Part shown: in pieces, positions 37,917 to 52,107 of the stretch | How the letters are laid out: every line of letters starts with the position of its first letter | Position numbering within the stretch: the stretch's first letter is position 1 | Origin: Viola odorata | Lineage: Eukaryota; Streptophyta; Magnoliopsida; Malpighiales; Violaceae | Length of the DNA stretch: 64,000 nucleotides | Direction: 5' to 3' | NCBI GenBank assembly: GCA_963691705.1 | Contig: OY829543.1 | Location: 27,365,523 to 27,429,522, forward strand | Translations under genes and position numbers: made by a program | The notes under the pieces: generated by a model | Seen by the model: only the letters and a program-made list of their open reading frames with translations | Databases searched by the model: none | What the model was told of the DNA's origin: nothing

Positions 37917-40900
37917 CCCTAAACTACACTTCCCTTAAGGCCTTGACCGCGGGCTTGAAAAGATGGGATTGGAGATCTATCGCAAGGCCTCGGATGGCTT
38001 ATGCGAGGGGACTTCATGGGATGCTAGGGTTGGCCCTTGGTGCGCACATGTCTTCATGGTTTGCGAGGACTTGGCGCGGCATTCCTCATGGCTTGCGCGG
38101 CCTATCCGTGAGGTCTTCACGTGGATGTGAGTGAGAGCCCTCATGCTCGTATCATCTCCTCCCTCTTCAAATGGATTCGTCCTCGAATCTGCGCACTCCA
38201 TTCCTTTGCGAATGCCACACATAGTACCTACATTGGAGAGGTATGCATCAACACTATGGAAAAGGGTTGGAAAATAACTAAAAGGTAACACAAAGCGATG
38301 TTGTAAAAATAAGTCCGTAGACTGCAAAAAACAAGGAATTTTCTCCCATGGGCGAAGAGTAGGCTTGGGAATTATTACAAGAAACAACCCTAAACTACAC
38401 TTCCCTTAAGGCCTTGACCGCGGGCTTGAAAAGATGGGATTGGAGATCTATCGCAAGGCCTCGGATGGCTTATGCGAGGGGACTTCATGGGATGCTAGGG
38501 TTGGCGCGCCTGGTGCGCGCATTTCTTCATGGTTTGCGAGGACTTGGCGCGGCATTCCTCATGGCTTGCGCGGCCTATCCGTGAGGTCTTCACGTGGATA
38601 CGAGTGAGAGTCCTCATGCTCGTATCATCTCCTCCCTCTTCAAATGGATTCGTCCTCGAATCTGCGCACTCCATTCCTTTGCGAATGTCACACATAGTAC
38701 CTACATAGGAGAGGTATGCATCAACACTATGGAAAAGGGTTGGAAAATAATTAAAAGGTAACTCAAAGCGATGTTGTGAAAATAAGTCCGTAGACTTCAA
38801 AAGATAAGGAATTTTCTCCCATGGGCGAAGAGTAGGCTTGGGAATTATTACAAGAAACAACCCTAAACTACACTTCCCTTAAGGCCTTGACCGCGGGCTT
38901 GAAAAGATGGGATTGGAGATCTATCGCAAGGCCTCGGATGGCTTATGCGAGGGGACTTCATGGGATGCTAGGGTTGGCGCGCCTGGTGCGCGCATGTCTT
39001 CATGGTTTGCGAGGACTTGGTGCGGCATTCCTCATGGCTTGCGCGGCCTATCCGTGAGGTCTTCACGTGGATATGAGTGAGAGCCCTCATGCTCGTATCA
39101 TCTCCTCCCTCTTCAAATGGATTCGTCCTCGAATCTGCGCACTCCATTCCTTTGCGAATGCCACACATAGTACCTACATTGGAGAGGTATGCATCAACAC
39201 TATGGAAAAGGGTTAGAAAATAACTAAAAGGTAACACAAAGCGATGTTGTAAAAATAAGTCCGTAGACTGCAAAAGACAAGGAATTTTCTCCCATGGGCG
39301 AAGAGTAGGCTTGGGAATTATTACAAGAAACAACCCTAAACTACACTTCCCTTAAGGCCTTGACCGCGGGCTTGAAAAGATGGGATTGGAGATCTATCGC
39401 AAGGCCTCGGATGGCTTAGGCGAGGGGACTTCATGGGATGCTAGGGTTGGCGCTCCTGGTGCGCGCATGTCTTCATGGTTTGCGAGGACTTGGCGCGGCA
39501 TTCCTCATGGCTTGTGCGGTCTATCCGTGAGGTCTTCACGTGGATACGAGTGAGAGTCCTCATGCTCGTATCATCTCCTCCCTCTTCAAATGGATTCGTC
39601 CTCGAATCTGCGCACTCCATTCCTTTGCGAATGTCACACATAGTACCTACATAGGATAGGTATGCATCAACACTATGGAAAAGGGTTGGAAAATAACTAA
39701 AAGGAAACACAAAGCGATGTTGTAAAAATAAGTCCGTAGACTTCAAAAGACAAGGAATTTTCTCCCATGGGCGAAGAGTAGGCTTGGGAATTATTACAAG
39801 AAATAACCCTAAACTACACTTCCCTTAAGGCCTTGACCGCGGGCTTGAAAAGATGGGATTGGAGAGCTATCGCAAGGCCTCGGATGGCTTAGGCGAGGGG
39901 ACTTCATGGGATGCTAGGGTTGGCGCGCCTAGTGCGCGCATGTCTTCATGGTTTGCGAGGACTTGGCGCGGCATTCCTCATGGCTTGTGCGGCCTATATG
40001 TGAGGTCTACACGTGGATACGAGTGAGAGTCCTCATGCTCGTATCATCTCCTCCCTCTTCAAATGGATTCGTCCTCGAGTCTGCGCACTCCATTCCTTTG
40101 CGAATGTCACACATAGTACCTACATAGGAGAGGTATGCATCAACACTATGGAAAAGGGTTGGAAAATAATTAAAAGGTAACTCAAAGCGATGTTGTGAAA
40201 ATAAGTCCGTAGACTTCAAAAGACAAGGAATTTTCTCCCATGGGCGAAGAGTAGGCTTGGGAATTATTACAAGAAACAACCCTAAACTACACTTCCCTTA
40301 AGGCCTTGACCGCGGGCTTGAAAAGATGGGATTGGAGATCTATCGCAAGGCCTCGGATGGCTTATGCGAGGGGACTTCATGGGATGCTAGGGTTGGCCCT
40401 TGGTGCGTGCATGTCTTCATGGTTTGCGAGGACTTGGCGTGGCATTCCTCATGGCTTGCGCGGCCTATCCGTGAGGTCTTCACGTGGATATGAGTGAGAG
40501 CCCTCATGCTCGTATCATCTCCTCCCTCTTCAAATGGATTCGTCCTCGAATCTGCGCACTCCATTCCTTTGCGAATGCCACACATAGTACCTACATTGGA
40601 GAGGTATGCATCAACACTATGGAAAAGGGTTGGAAAATAACTAAAAGGTAACACAAAGCGATGTTGTAAAAATAAGTCCGTAGACTGCAAAAAACAAGGA
40701 ATTTTCTCCCATGGGCGAAGAGTAGGCTTGGGAATTATTACAAGAAACAACCCTAAACTACACTTCCCTTAAGGCCTTGACCGCGGGCTTGAAAAGATGG
40801 GATTGGAGATCTATCGCAAGGCCTCGGATGGCTTATGCGAGGGGACTTCATGGGATGCTAGGGTTGGCGCGCCTGGTGCGCGCATTTCTTCATGGTTTGC

Positions 40901-42167
40901 GAGGACTTGGCGCGGCATTCCTCATGGCTTGCGCGGCCTATCCGTGAGGTCTTCACGTGGATACGAGTGAGAGTCCTCATGCTCGTATCATCTCCTCCCT
41001 CTTCAAATGGATTCGTCCTCGAATCTGCGCACTCCATTCCTTTGCGAATGTCACACATAGTACCTACATAGGAGAGGTATGCATCAACACTATGGAAAAG
41101 GGTTGGAAAATAATTAAAAGGTAACTCAAAGCGATGTTGTGAAAATAAGTCCGTAGACTTCAAAAGACAAGGAATTTTCTCCCATGGGCGAAGAGTAGGC
41201 TTGGGAATTATTACAAGAAACAACCCTAAACTACACTTCCCTTAAGGCCTTGACCGCGGGCTTGAAAAGATGGGATTGGAGATCTATCGCAAGGCCTCGG
41301 ATGGCTTATGCGAGGGGACTTCATGGGATGCTAGGGTTGGCGCGCCTGGTGCGCGCATTTCTTCATGGTTTGCGAGGACTTGGCGCGGCATTCCTCATGG
41401 CTTGCGCGGCCTATCCGTGAGGTCTTCACGTGGATACGAGTGAGAGTCCTCATGCTCGTATCATCTCCTCCCTCTTCAAATGGATTCGTCCTCGAATCTG
41501 CGCACTCCATTCCTTTGCGAATGTCACACATAGTACCTACATAGGAGAGGTATGCATCAACACTATGGAAAAGGGTTGGAAAATAATTAAAAGGTAACTC
41601 AAAGCGATGTTGTGAAAATAAGTCCGTAGACTTCAAAAGACAAGGAATTTTCTCCCATGGGCGAAGAGTAGGCTTGGGAATTATTACAAGAAACAACCCT
41701 AAACTACACTTCCCTTAAGGCCTTGACCGCGGGCTTGAAAAGATGGGATTGGAGATCTATCGCAAGGCCTCGGATGGCTTATGCGAGGGGACTTCATGGG
41801 ATGCTAGGGTTGGCCCTTGGTGCGCACATGTCTTCATGGTTTGCGAGGACTTGGCGCGGCATTCCTCATGGCTTGCGCGGCCTATCCGTGAGGTCTTCAC
41901 GTGGATGTGAGTGAGAGCCCTCATGCTCGTATCATCTCCTCCCTCTTCAAATGGATTCGTCCTCGAATCTGCGCACTCCATTCCTTTGCGAATGCCACAC
42001 ATAGTACCTACATTGGAGAGGTATGCATCAACACTATGGAAAAGGGTTGGAAAATAACTAAAAGGTAACACAAAGCGATGTTGTAAAAATAAGTCCGTAG
42101 ACTGCAAAAAACAAGGAATTTTCTCCCATGGGCGAAGAGTAGGCTTGGGAATTATTACAAGAAACAA
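37917..42167. repeat. Array segment H: octamer spacing of 3,780 bp
   Basis: Units 37,917-39,806 reappear at 41,697-43,586, exactly 3,780 bp away. Shared marks are GTGCGCACATG, GTGGATGTGAG, AAAAGATAAGGAATT, GACTTGGTGCGGC, GGGTTAGAAAATAAC and CATAGGATAGG. Differences include TTCATGGTTTGCG against TTCACGGTTTGCG at about 42,780 and GGACTTGGCGC against GGACTTTGCGC at about 43,270. Between the copies are units tagged GCATTTCTTCATGG and one unit with GCGTGGCATTCC near 40,437. Confidence 0.88.
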
Positions 42168-45100
42168 CCCTAAACTACACTTCCCTTAAGGCCTTGACCG
42201 CGGGCTTGAAAAGATGGGATTGGAGATCTATCGCAAGGCCTCGGATGGCTTATGCGAGGGGACTTCATGGGATGCTAGGGTTGGCGCGCCTGGTGCGCGC
42301 ATTTCTTCATGGTTTGCGAGGACTTGGCGCGGCATTCCTCATGGCTTGCGCGGCCTATCCGTGAGGTCTTCACGTGGATACGAGTGAGAGTCCTCATGCT
42401 CGTATCATCTCCTCCCTCTTCAAATGGATTCGTCCTCGAATCTGCGCACTCCATTCCTTTGCGAATGTCACACATAGTACCTACATAGGAGAGGTATGCA
42501 TCAACACTATGGAAAAGGGTTGGAAAATAATTAAAAGGTAACTCAAAGCGATGTTGTGAAAATAAGTCCGTAGACTTCAAAAGATAAGGAATTTTCTCCC
42601 ATGGGCGAAGAGTAGGCTTGGGAATTATTACAAGAAACAACCCTAAACTACACTTCCCTTAAGGCCTTGACCGCGGGCTTGAAAAGATGGGATTGGAGAT
42701 CTATCGCAAGGCCTCGGATGGCTTATGCGAGGGGACTTCATGGGATGCTAGGGTTGGCGCGCCTGGTGCGCGCATGTCTTCACGGTTTGCGAGGACTTGG
42801 TGCGGCATTCCTCATGGCTTGCGCGGCCTATCCGTGAGGTCTTCACGTGGATATGAGTGAGAGCCCTCATGCTCGTATCATCTCCTCCCTCTTCAAATGG
42901 ATTCGTCCTCGAATCTGCGCACTCCATTCCTTTGCGAATGCCACACATAGTACCTACATTGGAGAGGTATGCATCAACACTATGGAAAAGGGTTAGAAAA
43001 TAACTAAAAGGTAACACAAAGCGATGTTGTAAAAATAAGTCCGTAGACTGCAAAAGACAAGGAATTTTCTCCCATGGGCGAAGAGTAGGCTTGGGAATTA
43101 TTACAAGAAACAACCCTAAACTACACTTCCCTTAAGGCCTTGACCGCGGGCTTGAAAAGATGGGATTGGAGATCTATCGCAAGGCCTCGGATGGCTTAGG
43201 CGAGGGGACTTCATGGGATGCTAGGGTTGGCGCTCCTGGTGCGCGCATGTCTTCATGGTTTGCGAGGACTTTGCGCGGCATTCCTCATGGCTTGTGCGGT
43301 CTATCCGTGAGGTCTTCACGTGGATACGAGTGAGAGTCCTCATGCTCGTATCATCTCCTCCCTCTTCAAATGGATTCGTCCTCGAATCTGCGCACTCCAT
43401 TCCTTTGCGAATGTCACACATAGTACCTACATAGGATAGGTATGCATCAACACTATGGAAAAGGGTTGGAAAATAACTAAAAGGAAACACAAAGCGATGT
43501 TGTAAAAATAAGTCCGTAGACTTCAAAAGACAAGGAATTTTCTCCCATGGGCGAAGAGTAGGCTTGGGAATTATTACAAGAAATAACCCTAAACTACACT
43601 TCCCTTAAGGCCTTGACCGCGGGCTTGAAAAGATGGGATTGGAGAGCTATCGCAAGGCCTCAGATGGCTTAGGCGAGGGGACTTCATGGGATGCTAGGGT
43701 TGGCGCGCCTGGTGCGCGCATGTCTTCATGGTTTGCGAGGACTTGGCGCGGCATTCCTCATGGCTTGTGCGGCCTATCTGTGAGGTCTACACGTGGATAC
43801 GAGTGAGAGTCCTCATGCTCGTATCATCTCCTCCCTCTTCAAATGGATTCGTCCTCGAATCTGCGCACTCCATTCCTTTGCGAATGTCACACATAGTTCC
43901 TACATAGGAGAGGTATGCATCAACCCTATGGAAAAGGGTTGGAAAATAACTAAAAGGTAACACAAAGCGATGTTGTAAAAATAAGTCCGTCGACTTCAAA
44001 AGACAAGGAATTTTCTCCCATGGGCGAAGAGTAGGGTTGGGAATTATTACAAGAAACAACCCTAAACTACACTTCCCCTAAGGCCTTGACCGCGGGCTTG
44101 AAGAGATGGGATTGGAGAGCTAGCGCAAGGCCTCGGATGGCTTAGGCGAGGGGACTTCATGGGATGCTAGGGTTGGCGCGCCTGGTACGCCTATGTCTTC
44201 ATGGTTTGCGAGGACTTGGCGCGGAATTCCTCATGGCTTGCGCGGCCTATCCGTGAGGTCTTCACGTGGATACGAGTGAGAGTCCTCATGCTCGTATCAT
44301 CTCCTCCCTCTTCAAATGGATTCGTCCTCGAATCTGCGCACTCCATTCCTTTGCGAATGTCACACATAGTACCTACATAGGAGAGGTATGCATCAACACT
44401 ATGGAAAAGGGTTGGAAAATAACTAAAAGGTAACACAAAGCGATGTTGTAAAAATAAGTCCGTAGACGTCAAAAGACAAGGAATTTTCTCCCATGGGCAA
44501 AGAGTAGGGTTGGAAATTATTACAAGAAACAACCCTAAACTACACTTCCCTTAAGGCCTTGACTGCGGGCTTCAAAAGATGGGATTGGAGAGCTATCGCA
44601 AGGCCTCGGATGGCTTAGGGGAGGGGACTTCATGGGATGCTAGGGTTGGCGCGCCTGGTGCGCGCCTGGTACGCCCATGTCTTCATGGTTTGCGAGGACT
44701 TGGCGCGGCATTCCTCATGGCTTGCGCGGCCTATCCGTGAGGTCTTCACGTGGATACGAGTGAGAGTCCTCATGCTCGTATCATCTCCTCCCTCTTCAAA
44801 TGGATTCGTCCTCGAATCTGCGCACTCCATTCCTTTGCGAATGTCACACATAGTACCTATATAGGAGAGGTATGCATCAACACTATGGAAAAGGGTTGGA
44901 AAATAATTAAAAGGTAACTCAAAGCGATGTTGTGAAAATAAGTCCGTAGACTTCAAAAGAAAAGGAATTTTCTCCCATGGGCGAAGGGTAGGCTTGGGAA
45001 TTATTACAAGAAACAACCCTAAACTACACTTCCCTTAAGGCCTTGACCGCGGGCTTGAAAAGATGGGATTGGAGATCTATCGCAAGGCCTCGGATGGCTT

Positions 45101-47379
45101 ATGCGAGGGGACTTCATGGGATGCTAGGGTTGGCCCTTGGTGCGCGCATGTCTTCATGGTTTGCGAGGACTTGGCGCGGCATTCCTCATGGCTTGCGCGG
45201 CCTATCCGTGAGGTCTTCACGTGGATATGAGTGAGAGCCCTCATGCTCGTATCATCTCCTCCCTCTTCAAATGGATTCGTCCTCGAATCTGCGCACTCCA
45301 TTCCTTTGCGAATGCCACACATAGTACCTACATTGGAGAGGTATGCATCAACACTATGGAAAAGGGTTGGAAAATAACTAAAAGGTAACACAAAGCGATG
45401 TTGTAAAAATAAGTCCGTAGACTGCAAAAAATAAGGAATTTTCTCCCATGGGCGAAGAGTAGGCTTGGGAATTATTACAAGAAACAACCCTAAACTACAC
45501 TTCCCTTAAGGCCTTGACCGCGGGCTTGAAAAGATGGGATTGGAGATCTATCGCAAGGCCTCGGATGGCTTATGCGAGGGGACTTCATGGGATGCTAGGG
45601 TTGGCGCGCCTGGTGCGCGCATTTCTTCATGGTTTGCGAGGACTTGGCGCGGCATTCCTCATGGCTTGCGCGGCCTATCCGTGAGGTCTTCACGTGGATA
45701 CGAGTGAGAGTCCTCATGCTCGTATCATCTCCTCCCTCTTCAAATGGATTCGTCCTCGAATCTGCGCACTCCATTCCTTTGCGAATGTCACACATAGTAC
45801 CTACATTGGAGAGGTATGCATCAACACTATGGAAAAGGGTTGGAAAATAACTAAAAGGTAACACAAAGCGATGTTGTAAAAATAAGTCCGTAGACTGCAA
45901 AAAATAAGGAATTTTCTCCCATGGGCGAAGAGTAGGCTTGGGAATTATTACAAGAAACAACCCTAAACTACACTTCCCTTAAGGCCTTGACCGCGGGCTT
46001 GAAAAGATGGGATTGGAGATCTATCGCAAGGCCTCGGATGGCTTATGCGAGGGGACTTCATGGGATGCTAGGGTTGGCGCGCCTGGTGCGCGCATTTCTT
46101 CATGGTTTGCGAGGACTTGGCGCGGCATTCCTCATGGCTTGCGCGGCCTATCCGTGAGGTCTTCACGTGGATACGAGTGAGAGTCCTCATGCTCGTATCA
46201 TCTCCTCCCTCTTCAAATGGATTCGTCCTCGAATCTGCGCACTCCATTCCTTTGCGAATGTCACACATAGTACCTACATAGGAGAGGTATGCATCAACAC
46301 TATGGAAAAGGGTTGGAAAATAATTAAAAGGTAACTCAAAGCGATGTTGTGAAAATAAGTCCGTAGACTTCAAAAGACAAGGAATTTTCTCCCATGGGCG
46401 AAGAGTAGGCTTGGGAATTATTACAAGAAACAACCCTAAACTACACTTCCCTTAAGGCCTTGACCGCGGGCTTGAAAAGATGGGATTGGAGATCTATCGC
46501 AAGGCCTCGGATGGCTTATGCGAGGGGACTTCATGGGATGCTAGGGTTGGCGCGCCTGGTGCGCGCATGTCTTCATGGTTTGCGAGGACTTGGTGCGGCA
46601 TTCCTCATGGCTTGCGCGGCCTATCCGTGAGGTCTTCACGTGGATATGAGTGAGAGCCCTCATGCTCGTATCATCTCCTCCCTCTTCAAATGGATTTGTC
46701 CTCGAATCTGCGCACTCCATTCCTTTGCGAATGCCACACATAGTACCTACATTGGAGAGGTATGCATCAACACTATGGAAAAGGGTTAGAAAATAACTAA
46801 AAGGTAACACAAAGCGATGTTGTAAAAATAAGTCCGTAGACTGCAAAAGACAAGGAATTTTCTCCCATGGGCGAAGAGTAGGCTTGGGAATTATTACAAG
46901 AAACAACCCTAAACTACACTTCCCTTAAGGCCTTGACCGCGGGCTTGAAAAGATGGGATTGGAGATCTATCGCAAGGCCTCGGATGGCTTAGGCGAGGGG
47001 ACTTCATGGGATGCTAGGGTTGGCGCTCCTGGTGCGCGCATGTCTTCATGGTTTGCGAGGACTTGGCGCGGCATTCCTCATGGCTTGTGCGGTCTATCCG
47101 TGAGGTCTTCACGTGGATACGAGTGAGAGTCCTCATGCTCGTATCATCTCCTCCCTCTTCAAATGGATTCGTCCTCGAATCTGCGCACTCCATTCCTTTG
47201 CGAATGTCACACATAGTACCTACATAGGAGAGGTATGCATCAACACTATGGAAAAGGGTTGGAAAATAACTAAAAGGAAACACAAAGCGATGTTGTAAAA
47301 ATAAGTCCGTAAACTTCAAAAGACAAGGAATTTTCTCCCATGGGCGAAGAGTAGGCTTGGGAATTATTACAAGAAATAA
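42168..47379. repeat. Undecamer higher-order block, copy 1 (5,212 bp)
   Basis: Eleven units ending at 42,640 to 47,379 match the next ten units to the right. Marks shared with copy 2 include TTCACGGTTT, GGACTTTGCGC, CATCAACCCTATGG, CTTCCCCTAAGG, GGCGCGCCTGGTACGCCTATG, GTTGGAAATTATTAC, AAAGAAAAGGAATT, GGATTTGTCCTCG and CAAAAAATAAGG. The unit ending 45,960 has no partner in copy 2. It is chimeric, with a 473-type left part and a 471-type right part. Confidence 0.87.
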
Positions 47380-50300
47380 CCCTAAACTACACTTCCCTTA
47401 AGGCCTTGACCGCGGGCTTGAAAAGATGGGATTGGAGAGCTATCGCAAGGCCTCGGATGGCTTAGGCGAGGGGACTTCATGGGATGCTAGGGGTGGCGCG
47501 CCTGGTGCGCGCATGTCTTCATGGTTTGCGAGGACTTGGCGCGGCATTCCTCATGGCTTGTGCGGCCTATCTGTGAGGTCTACACGTGGATACGAGTGAG
47601 AGTCCTCATGCTAGTATCATCTCCTCCCTCTTCAAATGGATTCGTCCTCGAATCTGCGCACTCCATTCCTTTGCGAATGTCACACATAGTACCTACATAG
47701 GAGAGGTATGCATCAACACTATGGAAAAGGGTTGGAAAATAATTAAAAGGTAACTCAAAGCGATGTTGTGAAAATAAGTCCGTAGACTTCAAAAGATAAG
47801 GAATTTTCTCCCATGGGCGAAGAGTAGGCTTGGGAATTATTACAAGAAACAACCCTAAACTACACTTCCCTTAAGGCCTTGACCGCGGGCTTGAAAAGAT
47901 GGGATTGGAGATCTATCGCAAGGCCTCGGATGGCTTATGCGAGGGGACTTCATGGGATGCTAGGGTTGGCGCGCCTGGTGCGCGCATGTCTTCACGGTTT
48001 ACGAGGACTTGGTGCGGCATTCCTCATGGCTTGCGCGGCCTATCCGTGAGGTCTTCACGTGGATATGAGTGAGAGCCCTCATGCTCGTATCATCTCCTCC
48101 CTCTTCAAATGGATTCGTCCTCGAATCTGCGCACTCCATTCCTTTGCGAATGCCACACATAGTACCTACATTGGAGAGGTATGCATCAACACTATGGAAA
48201 AGGGTTAGAAAATAACTAAAAGGTAACACAAAGCGATGTTGTAAAAATAAGTCCGTAGACTGCAAAAGACAAGGAATTTTCTCCCATGGGCGAAGAGTAG
48301 GCTTGGGAATTATTACAAGAAACAACCCTAAACTACACTTCCCTTAAGGCCTTGACCGCGGGCTTGAAAAGATGGGATTGGAGATCTATCGCAAGGCCTC
48401 GGATGGCTTAGGCGAGGGGACTTCATGGGATGCTAGGGTTGGCGCTCCTGGTGCGCGCATGTCTTCATGGTTTGCGAGGACTTTGCGCGGCATTCCTCAT
48501 GGCTTGTGCGGTCTATCCGTGAGGTCTTCACGTGGATACGAGTGAGAGTCCTCATGCTCGTATCATCTCCTCCCTCTTCAAATGGATTCGTCCTCGAATC
48601 TGCGCACTCCATTCCTTTGCGAATGTCACACATAGTACCTACATAGGATAGGTATGCATCAACACTATGGAAAAGGGTTGGAAAATAACTAAAAGGAAAC
48701 ACAAAGCGATGTTGTAAAAATAAGTCCGTAGACTTCAAAAGACAAGGAATTTTCTCCCATGGGCGAAGAGTAGGCTTGGGAATTATTACAAGAAATAACC
48801 CTAAACTACACTTCCCTTAAGGCCTTGACCGCGGGCTTGAAAAGATGGGATTGGAGAGCTATCGCAAGGCCTCAGATGGCTTAGGCGAGGGGACTTCATG
48901 GGATGCTAGGGTTGGCGCGCCTGGTGCGCGCATGTCTTCATGGTTTGCGAGGACTTGGCGCGGCATTCCTCATGGCTTGTGCGGCCTATCTGTGAGGTCT
49001 ACACGTGGATACGAGTGAGAGTCCTCATGCTCGTATCATCTCCTCCCTCTTCAAATGGATTCGTCCTCGAATCTGCGCACTCCATTCCTTTGCGACTGTC
49101 ACACATAGTTCCTACATAGGAGAGGTATGCATCAACCCTATGGAAAAGGGTTGGAAAATAACTAAAAGGTAACACAAAGCGATGTTGTAAAAATAAGTCC
49201 GTCGACTTCAAAAGACAAGGAATTTTCTCCCATGGGCGAAGAGTAGGGTTGGGAATTATTACAAGAAACAACCCTAAACTACACTTCCCCTAAGGCCTTG
49301 ACCGCGGGCTTGAAGAGATGGGATTGGAGAGCTAGCGCAAGGCCTCGGATGGCTTAGGCGAGGGGACTTCATGGGATGCTAGGGTTGGCGCGCCTGGTAC
49401 GCCTATGTCTTCATGGTTTGCGAGGACTTGGCGCGGAATTCCTCATGGCTTGCGCGGCCTATCCGTGAGGTCTTCACGTGGATACGAGTGAGAGTCCTCA
49501 TGCTCGTATCATCTCCTCCCTCTTCAAATGGATTCGTCCTCGAATCTGCGCACTCCATTCCTTTGCGAATGTCACACATAGTACCTACATAGGAGAGGTA
49601 TGCATCAACACTATGGAAAAGGGTTGGAAAATAACTAAAAGGTAACACAAAGCGATGTTGTAAAAATAAGTCCGTAGACGTCAAAAGACAAGGAATTTTC
49701 TCCCATGGGCGAAGAGTAGGGTTGGAAATTATTACAAGAAACAACCCTAAACTACACTTCCCTTAAGGCCTTGACTGCGGGCTTCAAAAGATGGGATTGG
49801 AGAGCTATCGCAAGGCCTCGGATGGCTTAGGGGAGGGGACTTCATGGGATGCTAGGGTTGGCGCGCCTGGTACGCCCATGTCTTCATGGTTTGCGAGGAC
49901 TTGGCGCGGCATTCCTCATGGCTTGCGCGGCCTATCCGTGAGGTCTTCACGTGGATACGAGTGAGAGTCCTCATGCTCGTATCATCTCCTCCCTCTTCAA
50001 ATGGATTCGTCCTCGAATCTGCGCACTCCATTCCTTTGCGAATGTCACACATAGTACCTACATAGGAGAGGTATGCATCAACACTATGGAAAAGGGTTGG
50101 AAAATAATTAAAAGGTAACTCAAAGCGATGTTGTGAAAATAAGTCCGTAGACTTCAAAAGAAAAGGAATTTTCTCCCATGGGCGAAGAGTAGGCTTGGGA
50201 ATTATTACAAGAAACAACCCTAAACTACACTTCCCTTAAGGCCTTGACCGCGGGCTTGAAAAGATGGGATTGGAGATCTATCGCAAGGCCTCGGATGGCT

Positions 50301-52107
50301 TATGCGAGGGGACTTCATGGGATGCTAGGGTTGGCCCTTGGTGCGCGCATGTCTTCATGGTTTGCGAGGACTTGGCGCGGCATTCCTCATGGCTTGCGCG
50401 GCCTATCCGTGAGGTCTTCACGTGGATATGAATGAGAGCCCTCATGCTCGTATCATCTCCTCCCTCTTCAAATGGATTCGTCCTCGAATCTGCGCACTCC
50501 ATTCCTTTGCGAATGCCACACATAGTACCTACATTGGAGAGGTATGCATCAACACTATGGAAAAGGGTTGGAAAATAACTAAAAGGTAACACAAAGCGAT
50601 GTTGTAAAAATAAGTCCGTAGACTGCAAAAAATAAGGAATTTTCTCCCATGGGCGAAGAGTAGGCTTGGGAATTATTACAAGAAACAACCCTAAACTACA
50701 CTTCCCTTAAGGCCTTGACCGCGGGCTTGAAAAGATGGGATTGGAGATCTATCGCAAGGCCTCGGATGGTTTATGCGAGGGGACTTCATGGGATGCTAGG
50801 GTTGGCGCGCCTGGTGCGCGCATTTCTTCATGGTTTGCGAGGACTTGGCGCGGCATTCCTCATGGCTTGCGCGGCCTATCCGTGAGGTCTTCACGTGGAT
50901 ACGAGTGAGAGTCCTCATGCTCGTATCATCTCCTCCCTCTTCAAATGGATTCGTCCTCGAATCTGCGCACTCCATTCCTTTGCGAATGTCACACATAGTA
51001 CCTACATAGGAGAGGTATGCATCAACACTATGGAAAAGGGTTGGAAAATAATTAAAAGGTAACTCAAAGCGATGTTGTGAAAATAAGTCCGTAGACTTCA
51101 AAAGACAAGGAATTTTCTCCCATGGGCGAAGAGTAGGCTTGGGAATTATTACAAGAAACAACCCTAAACTACACTTCCCTTAAGGCCTTGACCGCGGGCT
51201 TGAAAAGATGGGATTGGAGATCTATCGCAAGGCCTCGGATGGCTTATGCGAGGGGACTTCATGGGATGCTAGGGTTGGCGCGCCTGGTGCGCGCATGTCT
51301 TCATGGTTTGCGAGGACTTGGTGCGGCATTCCTCATGGCTTGCGCGGCCTATCCGTGAGGTCTTCACGTGGATATGAGTGAGAGCCCTCATGCTCGTATC
51401 ATCTCCTCCCTCTTCAAATGGATTTGTCCTCGAATCTGCGCACTCCATTCCTTTGCGAATGCCACACATAGTACCTACATTGGAGAGGTATGCATCAACA
51501 CTATGGAAAAGGGTTAGAAAATAACTAAAAGGTAACACAAAGCGATGTTGTAAAAATAAGTCCGTAGACTGCAAAAGACAAGGAATTTTCTCCCATGGGC
51601 GAAGAGTAGGCTTGGGAATTATTACAAGAAACAACCCTAAACTACACTTCCCTTAAGGCCTTGACCGCGGGCTTGAAAAGATGGGATTGGAGATCTATCG
51701 CAAGGCCTCGGATGGCTTAGGCGAGGGGACTTCATGGGATGCTAGGGTTGGCGCTCCTGGTGCGCGCATGTCTTCATGGTTTGCGAGGACTTGGCGCGGC
51801 ATTCCTCATGGCTTGTGCGGTCTATCCGTGAGGTCTTCACGTGGATACGAGTGAGAGTCCTCATGCTCGTATCATCTCCTCCCTCTTCAAATGGATTCGT
51901 CCTCGAATCTGCGCACTCCATTCCTTTGCGAATGTCACACATAGTACCTACATAGGAGAGGTATGCATCAACACTATGGAAAAGGGTTGGAAAATAACTA
52001 AAAGGAAACACAAAGCGATGTTGTAAAAATAAGTCCGTAGACTTCAAAAGACAAGGAATTTTCTCCCATGGGCGAAGAGTAGGCTTGGGAATTATTACAA
52101 GAAATAA
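47380..52107. repeat. Undecamer higher-order block, copy 2 (4,728 bp, one unit fewer)
   Basis: Ten units match 42,168-47,379. The offset is 5,212 bp for units ending 47,852-49,744, 5,201 bp for units ending 50,217 and 50,688 (an 11-bp loss near 49,865), and 4,728 bp for units ending 51,161-52,107. The step from 5,201 to 4,728 is exactly one 473-bp monomer, so a single whole-unit deletion here or insertion in copy 1 explains it. Private changes here include TTTGCGACTGTC at about 49,094, GATATGAATGAG at about 50,427 and GATGGTTTATGCG at about 50,766. Confidence 0.87.
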
